A DNA stretch of 15,691 nt from assembly GCA_018398765.1 (NCBI GenBank), contig JAHBMJ010002819.1, positions 1-15,691 of the forward strand. Direction: 5' to 3'. Both the position numbers and the translations under genes were made by a program. Numbering within the stretch: position 1 is the stretch's first letter; every line of letters begins with the position of its first letter. Shown piece by piece: positions 1 to 8,916 of this stretch. The notes under the pieces are model-generated. The model saw nothing but the letters and a program-made list of their open reading frames with translations, was not told the origin of the DNA and searched no databases. The stretch is from Chromera velia (lineage: Eukaryota > Sar > Chromeraceae).

Positions 1-2
1 CT

Positions 3-2486
3 ACTCTGGCCGAACGCGCAGGGTGGAAAGATTCCGCCTCGCTTCCTTCCTCCGCTGATGCTGCTCTGACTCTGCTTCAGGAACAGGAGACAGCAACCTT
101 TGTCCCCCTCTTTGGTCCCGACCCAATGACTGAGTCCCCCCCCAACACCCTGACGTCCCCTTCCCCTTTGCCCCCTGCTGACTTGCCTGCTGTCCATGCA
201 ACGGACCCGTCTCTATCCTCGCAGCCCACTCAGCAGCCGATCCCCGAGTCTGCCCCGCCGGCAACTCCCCCTCTCGCCTCTCCTTTCCCCGTCACGCCTG
301 CCCCGCTGCAGCCAGGCACGATGGTGATTGGTCGTTCCCCCGAGCATTCACTCCTGTGGGTAGGAGAAATCCTTGGTGTCCTGCCGAGTGATGGAGCAGC
401 AGAGGGTGATGTCCGGTATGAGGTCCATGCGTGGGGTTCCCACCAGCGATGTGCTCTGTCCCGCAGGCAGTGGGCACCGGGCTACTATTCCTCGGGAGGG
501 GGGTATGTCTCGTACGATAAGCGCGCTTCCAAGCGTGCGGCAGAGATAGTTGAACTGTCGCACGGTCAGATCGCGGCAGCAGGCTTCGAGATGGAGCGTT
601 CGCGGGGCAATCGCGGGTCTCGTCTTCCCCCTTCTCTCTGCTCTCATTTTGCCTCTGGCTCGGATGGGTGTCATTTCTATGAGTATCCAGGTGCTCGTTT
701 GTCTGACCCTTCTGTCGCATCTGCTGTTGCTTTTCTTGCTTCTATTGATCTGTCGGTGCGTGCTGCAACCACGCACCGACCAGTGAGTTTGAAACATCTG
801 TGTCCTGCTTCCCGTCAGCTTGTCTGTTTCGCAGACCAGAAGGAGGATCAGGGATGGATCGATCGGGAGGTCTACATCAGGACTCCGATCTCTGAGGTCC
901 CGAGGAACGTTCCTCGCGTCCCTCTCCTCCGTGTGCGCATCGAGAAGCTTCAGGACGACGGCACGCGCAAGTTCAAGACGCGCACTGTCATCAACGGCAA
1001 GCAGGTCCCTCGGGAGGGTTTGAGCGTCGCCATCCGACTCTGCCCCCCCGAAGCTGTGCGCATTGTCCTGCAGATTACGTTGGACGCTTGCAAGCGTCAA
1101 GGCGTCGACCTTTCCCTTCAGAAGGCCGATGTCGTACAGGTGTACCTACAAGCCCCGTTGCCTCCTGATCGCCCCCCCCTCGCTGCCATCCCCCCTTCCG
1201 ACCACCCAGACCATAGGCAGTTTCTCTGGGTCCTCCGCAAGGCCGTCTACGGCTTGCCCAACGCAGGCAAGGTCTTCGAGGATTTTCTTACCTCCGTCCT
1301 CCGCTCCCTTGGATGGGAGCCAACGCTCTTTCTGGGCATGTGGGTGTTGCATAGTGCCGATAGTGAGCTTTGTGCTCTTCTGGCCACCTACTGTGATGAC
1401 CTGCTCATTCTGGGCATCGGGGAGGATGCGGCAGCTACCATCGACCCCCTCAAGGACATCGTGATGTGCGGCGATTACACCAATCTCTCGGAGGGTCGTT
1501 TTGTTGGTGTACAGTTCGACATCTCCACCACCGGCGTGTTCTGCCACCAACATGACTACGTCGCCTCCCTTGTCCTCCCTCCTGATCTAGCCGGCTCTGA
1601 CCGACGTGCAGACAAGCCTTTCCCTGTCGGGTCTACGCATGAGGACGACACCTCTCCTCTGCTGTCTGCCGCAGGTGTGAAGGTCTTCCAAACCCTGCTC
1701 GGGCAGGTAGGCTATATGGCGAGCTGCACACGGCCAGATGTCGCTCTCGCGCACTCGTACCTGTCACGTTTTCTAGCGTCTCCAACCAAGAGGGCTCTTC
1801 ATCTTCTCCTCTAAACGGTGTGCTACCTCCGTTCACACCCATCTCTCGGGATCCACGTCTGTCCTTCCTCCGACCCGACCAAGCTGACTACCATCGAGCA
1901 TGGGGACTCATCGTTTGGCAACGCCGCCTCCCCACATCCTCAGACGGGCTGGATTGTTTTTATCAACAACTCACCTCTCATTTGGAAAAGCAGGAGGCAG
2001 TCCCGCGTAGCAAGATCAACTACAAGAGCAGATGTCCTCGCCCTGGAGGAAGGCATCGACGCCGCACTGCATTTTGCGAACTGCACCGCCCCCTTCTACT
2101 CCAACATCCGTGTCGGAATTGGCTGCGATGCAGCGAACGTTTTGTCTCTGCTGTTATCTGGCGCCTCTTCTTCTGCCAAGCGTGCCCTCCTCCCCATTAT
2201 CCGGGAGATGCAGGACAAGGCTTGTGTCGTTCCCCTCCAGGCCGCCACTGACTTGGTTGAGCAACATAGGATTGGCATCTTTAAGATCCCCACGGATTCC
2301 AGCCTCTCTGACCTCCTCACGAAGGCGCTCAACCTTGGCGTTCTGACTCGTCTCATGAGTCCCTCTCCCTCTCTTTCTCCGGTGTTTGGGAGCGAGATTG
2401 TGTCTTCTCTTCCTCCTCTTACTCTGCATGACCGCCCGACGATGGAGAAGGAAAGAAGGGGGGATGGGGAGGAGCCGACCGCATGA
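3..2486 (+). pseudogene. Ty1/copia-type retrotransposon pol (linker, reverse transcriptase, RNase H), 5'-partial, one in-frame stop
   Basis: The frame is open from the window edge (base 3) to a TAA at 1812-1814 and then to TGA at 2484-2486. Counting from the first ATG (126): residues 1-65 are a proline/serine-rich linker; about 65-125 may be a small beta-barrel-like domain ending in LSRRQWAPGYY; the copia reverse transcriptase follows, with the first catalytic Asp in KADVVQVYLQA (D335), the RKAVYGLPNAGKVFEDF motif, and YCDD (422-425). RPDVALAHSYLSRFLASPTK marks the RT/RNase H connection; the TAA interrupts the helix just after it. RNase H continues in the same frame: GDSSFGN, IWKSRRQSRVARSTTRADVL, GCDAANV and SDLLTKAL. 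Known copia order is gag-protease-integrase-RT-RNase H, so the first three lie outside the window. Oddities are the TAA and Asp where the RNase H catalytic Glu normally sits (STTEAEY-type motif reads STTRADV). It is probably inactive. ATG 126 is not the true start, because the frame is open upstream. Confidence 0.87.
2441..2475 (+). promoter_or_regulatory. Polypurine tract of the copia element (plus-strand primer site)
   Basis: An almost pure run of A and G lies at the end of the pol frame, just before its TGA stop. In LTR retrotransposons the polypurine tract primes plus-strand DNA synthesis and directly abuts the 3' LTR. The LTR would therefore begin near 2476-2484; a TG that could open it lies at 2484-2485. 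The identification rests on composition and position, not on an LTR pair, since the 5' LTR is outside the window. Confidence 0.6.
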
Positions 2487-2530
2487 GAGCGTTTTGTTTG
2501 TTTCCCGGTTTTGTCAGCTACCGCTGTAGA

Positions 2531-2717
2531 AAGAAGAAGCCACATAATGTTCCAGAAGCATGCTGCTCCTGTTTTTTGCTTGTCGATGCGCACTTCTTTT
2601 CTCTCTTTCCGTTTAGTAAGGGGCGCATGCCGAGCGAATTGATTTTTAAAGCGCGTAAGTCCCTATCCGGATCCTTAAATGCTGCGCGCGCCATCATTGT
2701 TTCGGCTCGCTTCACGC
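2531..2717 (+). repeat. Left arm of a long inverted repeat; probably part of the copia 3' LTR
   Basis: This stretch is repeated in reverse complement at 3165-3353. Over the best 165 bp I count four mismatches (about 97-98% identity); similarity fades towards the outer (2531) end. It starts about 50 bp after the polypurine tract and stop codon of the copia pol, the expected place of the 3' LTR. It is open in one forward frame, but the same peptide is encoded only because both arms are near-identical, so I do not call a gene. Confidence 0.85.
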
Positions 2718-3164
2718 AAAGAATCAGAGGAAGAAAGTGGGAGCCGGCACCACGAGATGTTTGCTAGACTATAAGAATGAATATTTAGCTACACATAAAG
2801 ACAGAAATAAAGACTCACGATGAAATCGATCCGTAGGTCCTTATTCCAGAGAAAGTCGTTACAGAGTGGCAAGCAGAGAGCCACTCCCAGAGGAAAAACG
2901 TTCAATTCTAGCAATCGATCGAGATGAAACAATGAGAAATTTTGTGAGTCAAAAATGCATGTAAGAGGAGACACCTGACGGAGTCCCTGCGTGCGGCGAG
3001 AACCCCGGAAAGCCCCAAACGAGAAGTGAAAGAGTTCTAAAGATGGCAATCACTTGCATAAACAATCGGAACTCAGCGTGCGTCACTCAACGTGCAATCA
3101 CTGACAGGAGAGGCGAGCCAGGATCAGTCAAAGAGAGAGAAGCGCATGGAAAGATGAATATCAT
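2718..3164. other. Spacer between the inverted repeat arms; no gene seen
   Basis: These 447 bp separate the two arms. Short open frames exist on both strands, but none shows a recognisable domain, and no similarity between its halves was noticed. It may be the remainder of an LTR plus host DNA between two oppositely oriented insertions, or the loop of a foldback-type element. Confidence 0.5.
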
Positions 3165-3353
3165 GCGTGAAGCGAGCCGAAACAATGATGGCGCGCGCAG
3201 CATTTAAGGATCCGGATGGGGACTTACGCGCTTTAAAAATCAATTCGCTCGGCATGCGCCCCTTACGAAACGGAAAGAGAGAAAAGAAGTGCGCATCGAC
3301 AAGCAAAGAACAGGAGCAGCATGCTTTTGGAATATTACGGCTTAAATTCTTTT
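3165..3353 (-). repeat. Right arm of the long inverted repeat (reverse-oriented LTR-like copy)
   Basis: This is the reverse complement of 2531-2717 with four mismatches over the core 165 bp. The inner boundary is sharp at the motif GCGTGAAGCGAGCC (3165-3178). The outer boundary runs into a 17-nt T tract (3350-3366). High identity means the two copies are recent relative to the decay of pol, or are kept alike by gene conversion. Confidence 0.85.
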
Positions 3354-3366
3354 TTTTTTTTTTTTT

Positions 3367-3748
3367 GCGCAACACCTAAGCAATACTTGTGCAACAGTAA
3401 AACAACACTTATGTAACACTTGAACAACATGCAGTTGTTTGTCACCTAACATCATCGGGCAAAAAAAAAAAAAAATTAAGCGAGAACTGGCTTAAATTTT
3501 TTGTTTTTCTCTGTGATAGGCCTAGGTTGTATCGAATAAAATTGAGTAGAATAATTACAATATTGCAGCTCTTTAGTTTTTAGGCAGCTATTAGGCAGCT
3601 TCATGCTTACATTAAGTGTAATCAAGTGTATTTGATGTTTGTCAACATTTTTTTGAGTCATTCTGACTCTGTAAGTCTCGATCTCTTTGTAAATAACTAC
3701 ACAGAGTCACAGATATAGATATGGACACAAATATACACACACGCATAC

Positions 3749-3792
<44 letters not shown>

Positions 3793-4008
3793 ACCACATA
3801 CTCTCTCTGTCTCTTTCGCTCTCTCTCCTCATTCATAGTAATTTTATATATAAAAAATGAAGATTAACGTCATGACGATGGTTTGTTTTTAATCAATTAA
3901 AAGAAGATTCATTCTAAGTTCTTACAATGTTGCATAATTTCACCAGAAAGGAATATGTGTTGAGTTATTTTTTATACATTGTCAAATCCACCCGTTCTTT
4001 GACGGTTC
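3367..4008. other. Non-coding AT-rich region with homopolymers; no gene seen
   Basis: After the T tract there are loosely repeated CAACACTT/GTAACACTT words (3371-3430), a 14-nt A run near 3462-3475, AT-rich DNA, and the CA/CT microsatellite listed separately. It lies 3' of the minus-strand gene ending at 4009 and would hold its 3' UTR and polyadenylation site, but no signal could be assigned. Confidence 0.55.
3723..3835. repeat. CA/CT microsatellite
   Basis: An interrupted CA-rich stretch contains an uninterrupted (AC)15 run at 3757-3786 and is followed by a CT-rich stretch (about 3799-3830). It is simple-sequence DNA of the sort common in eukaryotic intergenic regions. Confidence 0.95.
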
Positions 4009-7000
4009 TCACTCCCTACAGTCCTCTTCTTCCCCGCTGCTGTCACCGACTGAGTCCATACTGAAGGCATCGCTCCCAACAGAGACGCCAGGGGATCCCT
4101 CCTGTTCTTCTTGCCTCCCAACGTGCTCCGAGTTTTTACAGAGCGACTGTGGCTCCGGAAACGGATCCTGCCCGTGCAGTATTCTGTGAACAATATCACA
4201 GAGCAAATCCAAAACAGAGGACAGGGACTGCTGTCTCTTCTCTTCTCCAGGCTCGTTTCTCTCCTTTGCTTTTTCTGCCTTGTCGGCCGCGTCCCGTCTC
4301 CGCTCTTCTACTTCTCCTGCCAGCGCTTCCAAACTTTTACCGGAAGGCTGAGGAAGATACACAGGGTTAAGGAACCCCCACTTGTGAAGCTCCTTGAACC
4401 AGTCGTGCCACTGCCTTGCGAAGATCTCGTGGGAAAACGGACCAGATTCGTCCCCCCATCTGCAGTCAGTCGACGAATTGTTTGTCCCCCCAGATATGAC
4501 GTGCACTTCAGGAATCCGTCAGGAGAGCAGAGCTTGGCAGATGCTACAAGTGAACTCTATCAGGCACGACAGAGAAACGAAGTAGTGCTGTACGCAGGCC
4601 GGAAGAGCAGCGAGGCAGGTCCTCGCAGGTCCTGGATTGTGAACGCTCGAAGCACAGATTCTCAAACATGAAGAAATGCAAGTACACCCAGGTCCCGTAT
4701 TCTGCATTGCCGTTGGCGTCGCCGTGTATCTAATCAAACCCTCGCATGTCATTCTCTCACAGCTGCATTCGTCTGTTGAAATGTCGATATCGCGAACCAA
4801 TCCATCACTGACTGACTGAGCGAGTAAGTGAGTGAGTGACTGACTGACTGACTGACTGACTGGCTGAGTGATCGGTTTCACCTGCGCTCTTCCCTCGCTG
4901 CTCCTTCTCCGATTGTCCAGAATGTGACGGTCGAGAAACCCGAAGAGCCACAGACGGGACCACTCTGACAGAGAGGAAGAACCGTGAGGCTGAGAAGGAC
5001 TCTGAGCAGAGCCTGACGCAGAGGCCGAGGAGCTTGTGCTAGCTTCATGTGCCGCTCTCAGATGCTTGTCTGGGGCGTGTCGCACGAGCAGGAGGGCGCA
5101 CTCCGGGTGAGAGACAGACAGCAGAGGGAACCAACGGAGAGTCGAGGCTGCATAGAGAATCAGTGGAGGCAGAATGAGAGGAGCAAAAGCCTCAGGGCGA
5201 AGGTACAATACAGTCGGCAGAAGAACCAGCTAAGCTCTTTTTTGAATCCCCTCCTTCCATCTTTCCTTCCTTTCTCTGTCCCTTTTTTCCTTCCTTTATT
5301 TTTCAGACCGGGCCAGCGACTCCCTCCGTATAAGCGTAAAGAAAGCGTGCCGCAAGTTCAAGCTCCCCAGCTCCCGGGACTTCTTCCGATGGCTACAAGG
5401 CAGAGGCTCACCTTGATTCATGTCTCCTCCTACCCTCTCATCGATGGCCTCCCTGATTGTCTGTTCGGCCAGAGGGTGAGGAAATCTCTTCACAGAAGCT
5501 TCGGCTTTCAATCGATTCCCGAGAGGGCCCCTCAGAAAACCCGTTTGGGCATACTTGGGTTGCCATTGGTCGTCTGGGGACGCAGGATAATGGGATGTAG
5601 TCAGAGCACCAGTCTCTGGGAGGCACCAGGCCCTGCAGACAATTTGAAAACCAACAACAGGTAAGGGAAAAACACACTTGATTTATAGGCATATATCGTG
5701 GTATTATTACAGAGAGAGGGACCCTCTCGGTCTGGGAGACACCAGGTTCTTTGTATAACGTCGATCAGTCTGTTGTCTTTCAGCTCAGTCAAACCAGTCG
5801 GACTGTATCCTCGGTGCTCCTTCTCATTTGTGTTTGATTCCCGTTCTCTTCGCTTCTCCAACAGACACTCTGGTTCTCTCTGCAAAGACATAACCATGCA
5901 GCTGCTGACTTGCAAAGAAAGGGTGAGTCCCCAGCCATCAGCAGATCCTCCTTTTCCCTCCCTGCCCCCGCCTCCAGAAGAGACTGCAGGATGTCTTCAG
6001 AGGCTTCCACCAGCACTGCCACAGACAAAAGACTGCTTCCGAGCCCTTTGGATGTTTCAGAGTCTGCATGCAAAGAGCGCAGTGGGCGTTCGGGTCGCGA
6101 AGTGTCGCAACATATTTCCTGCGACGTCTATCGCTCAATATGAAGGCCCGCATGAAGAAATGGAGGGGGGAACTAAAGAGACAAAACGCGGTCCAAAAAG
6201 AGAAAAAAGTCCGACGCTCAGAAGAGAGGGTATGCATCAATGTCACAGAGTCGTACCTCAGAGACGAGGCAGTGCAGTCGGGCCAGACAGACACGTTTTC
6301 CTCTGTTTCCGTTCTAGATTCTCAAATCCCACTCACCAAGCAGTGTGTCCACAATGAGGTTCCTGACGTCTTCCGGGTACCCCGACCGCACTGCCGAGAG
6401 CAGCACCTTGAGGGTCTGCTCTCTTTTTCCTCTCTCCTCTGCGTCCTCCACCCCTTCTTTGATTGATGACGGAATAAGGCAGCAGCATATCTGGGAGGCG
6501 ATGGAGTCCCTGCGGCACATAATTTTAGCATGAGATGCACGCGGATTGACGTATACAAATACGCACACAGAGCGTAAAAAGGCTTGCAGATACAATGACA
6601 TGCACCACAAAGTGGCTGAAATAGTCGGACTGTGTGCCTTTTTTCTTTCGTCGACGAGCAAATAGACGGGGATGCAGGGAATCGTAGAAAAAAAGAAGTG
6701 CAAGAAGGGTGGAACAGCTCGCTTCAGAAATGTGGGGAGAGTGAGGATGAATCGAGAGAAACAAGAAGACAGACAAATGTACAGCGAAAAACGATGAAAA
6801 ACGGACCTCCACTTCAGCCTTTCAGTGACTTCTTTCGAGCCGGGTGCAGGTCCCCACATACGAGACGTCGCGGCCCGCAAGAACAAGAAGTGATATTGCT
6901 TTACCGCCTTTTCGATCAATAACATCTGTTCTTCAGTCAAAGGCTCTTCTTGTGTTGTACACATTCTGCCAGGACGGAATATCCATGCATATCCAGCAGG

Positions 7001-8185
7001 ATAGTATACATGTTCTCCCAGCAGGAGAGGCGCAAGAGTGGAGGTGAGTGGCTCGGTCACAAACCGAAGACACCCACCAGGCACTTCCCTGTTGGTGGTC
7101 AGAACACACTCTAGCAGGAACTCAAGGTTCACTAAATCCCACGGAGCGTGGTGAAGGGATTCATGGGAACAGAATTTTGCGGCAAGAGCTCTTCTCCATT
7201 TCTGTATTTCCTGCAACAAAAGATGCAGCGCTACAGGAGAAATGCCCGGGTGTGCGCTTCCCCTGAGAGGGCAAGGCATTGATCCGAATCCGACCTCCAG
7301 TGCCCCCCGGAGAGCTCCGGTGAGCGACAACAACGCTGCCAGACTACAGCTTTGACCACGAGTAATACAATCCCTGGCCTTCTTGATGGCCCAGAGAACT
7401 ATCGACTCCGACTTGTTCACAGACACCGCACGGAGAAAGTCTGCCTCCCAAAGCAAAGTCATGGTATGCGGCGGTTTTTTTGTCTCAAGCCACCTGTAGA
7501 CCGTGTCCGTCGCCTCCCAGCAGCTGTAGTAGGACAGCAGACAACACAGCAGACTTTTGATTGTGCGGGGCTGTACGTGGAACACTGTGGTGAGGGCTTC
7601 TCTGCACTGCACCCTTCCACTGAACAGCGCATGGATGCAAAAGGGAACGTCGAGGGTCGCCTCAAATTCCAATATCTTCACATCCATTCGGACCTCCAGC
7701 TTCCGATCCTCCAAAGTGGCTCTGCATCGGATCAGAAGACAAATTTGTTTTGGATAGATGCCCAACCAAATGTTCAGGCATGCATGTGCATCTGTCCCAA
7801 GTACATGAATACAATGAACGGTCAGTCACTCACTTAAAGAAATCAGACTCAGTCAGTTGAGTGAGACCGTCCACGGCATTCACGAACAAGAAGAGCCGAG
7901 CGCACTGCAGTAGGTCCTCCTTTGTCTTGGAAGCAGAAAATTTGAGAGAAGACAGGGCAGGCGGAGCAAGCTATCCACTGTTCCGTCTCTCTCGAACCTT
8001 CCTTTCCCAATCGCCTGCAGTACGACGGCAACGATCCCCTCAAATCGTGCCCTGAACTGCTTTGACAGAACAGACACTGTACGAAGTTCCTCCCCGCCAC
8101 AGAATGACAGCAGGGAGAACGCCAGCGCAGATTCCCCATTGACCCCCACAACCACTTCTTTGAGCGATGCGCTTGTCGACGGCAT
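4009..8185 (-). CDS. Spliced gene, hypothetical protein with weak F-box-like N-terminus (about nine exons)
   Basis: Exons on the minus strand, 5' to 3': E1 from ATG 8185 to about 7980-8000 (donor uncertain); E2 7919-7834; E3 7721-6807; E4 6509-6337; E5 6063-5910; E6 5877-5743; E7 5632-5412; E8 5147-4882; E9 about 4480 to stop TGA 4011-4009. Joins E2-E3, E3-E4, E4-E5, E6-E7 and E7-E8 keep phase and use good sites such as AA|GTGAGT, TTG|GTGAGT and AAG|GTGAGC with pyrimidine-rich CAG acceptors. E5-E6 needs a 32-nt intron; the E8-E9 join is unresolved and may hide a micro-exon. E1 contains AFSLLSFCGGEELRTVSVLS, loosely like an F-box helix pair; E3 (305 codons) is leucine-rich and probably helical; E8 is serine-rich; E9 has a charged helix and ends in an acidic tail (SSGEEEDCRE). 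The frame is open upstream of 8185 without an ATG to 8326, so a 5' exon is possible. Function unknown. Confidence 0.7.
4808..4866. repeat. TGAC/TGAG tetranucleotide repeat inside an intron
   Basis: Tandem four-base units (TGAC, TGAG and variants) lie immediately downstream of the E8 donor site of the minus-strand gene, inside its last long intron. It is a simple repeat, probably length-variable between strains. Confidence 0.9.
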
Positions 8186-8380
8186 CTCACAGGTATATAA
8201 GTCACGCAACGAAAGATGAAGTCTGCGGTAGTGGGAGCTGTCAAATGCACACCCAAGAAGAAGGTCAAGAGACTGAAGCAATCCCGAAATGGAGAGAGGG
8301 AACGCACACAGTATACTTTGAATGATTCAACCGTTGATCCATGCGAAGATCAAATCGTTGGAATCGGGAATCGGTTCGAG

Positions 8381-8443
8381 CATGCATGCAGCAACACTGC
8401 AACATTCATGCACGCAGGCGTTGCATGCAACACATGCATGCAT
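8381..8443. promoter_or_regulatory. Cluster of three TGCATGCA palindromes, possible ApiAP2 binding sites
   Basis: Exact TGCATGCA lies at 8383-8390, 8422-8429 and 8435-8442; the second sits in a 10-bp palindrome TTGCATGCAA and the third in ATGCATGCAT. A given 8-mer is expected about 0.24 times in a window of this size, so three in 60 bp is far above chance. GCATGC-type motifs are known targets of some ApiAP2 proteins and are enriched in promoters of apicomplexan genes. The position between divergent genes fits a promoter role; which gene it serves is unknown. Confidence 0.55.
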
Positions 8444-8662
8444 CTTCAAATTGTGCAACACACTGTCCTGCGAGTTGGTGCGTTCAAGTTTTGTGCACCA
8501 TACGTATATAGCAGTGACGGAACACCCGGGCCGTTTGTTCCTTAAAGTGCAGCGCTGCATCCATAAACCGACTCGATCCAAGCGTCTGATTTCTCATTGC
8601 AGTGTTGCAAAACGTATTGTTATGTCTCAATGCATTCCTTCCCATGCAGACAGACTGGTCTG

Positions 8663-8696
8663 TATTAATATTATTAATATTAATAATATAAATATC
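8663..8696. repeat. AT-only palindrome
   Basis: A pure A/T stretch contains a perfect 22-bp palindrome at 8668-8689, flanked by further TATTAAT-type words. It could extrude a hairpin or be a duplex-melting site in the shared upstream region; it could also be a simple AT repeat. Confidence 0.8.
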
Positions 8697-8916
8697 GCGT
8701 GAAGAATGATCGAGCCATCCAGGCTCACTGCGTGAAAGCGGCCCGTCGATCGATTGGGATTTGCATTTGATCCACCGAGGCGGTCCTGAAAGAAGCTCCA
8801 GTCGCCCTGTCCATTCGACGGACATAGAAGAAAGGACAGGTCCCCTTCACTCCCCGGAAGGCGGGCTTTTCTGAACGAGCGACGTACGGGGCTGGTCCTC
8901 AGCGCCCGGCAGGAAG

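Larger units (their letters stand above)
8186..8916. other. Divergent intergenic region between the two chromosomal genes
   Basis: The minus-strand gene (ATG 8185) and the plus-strand gene (ATG 8917) are transcribed away from each other, so these 731 bp must hold both 5' regions unless the minus gene has an upstream exon. The region contains the TGCATGCA cluster and the AT palindrome listed separately. No further coding region was recognised. Confidence 0.6.

Noticed and set aside
348-1100. Long minus-strand open frames opposite the copia pol
   Set aside because: They are shadows of the GC-rich pol frame; the plus strand carries the recognisable RT motifs.
3124-3379. Matching open frames in the two inverted repeat arms as a duplicated gene
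   Set aside because: The peptides match only because the DNA arms are about 97% identical; no domain is visible, and position suggests an LTR.
5220-5320. Plus-strand polypyrimidine tract and CAG near 5304 as a splice acceptor of a plus-strand gene
   Set aside because: No convincing plus-strand exons flank it; the coding signal here is on the minus strand, and this stretch is within the intron between exons 7 and 8.
6314-7765. One long minus-strand open frame of 483 codons as a single exon
   Set aside because: Its middle part (about 6510-6806) is intron-like, and good donor and acceptor sites at 6807 and 6509 join the two coding parts in phase. The frame is open through the intron by chance.
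7776-7792. Another GCATGCATG run as a regulatory site
   Set aside because: It lies in the intron between exons 2 and 3 of the minus-strand gene and is a single imperfect occurrence, so no function is claimed.
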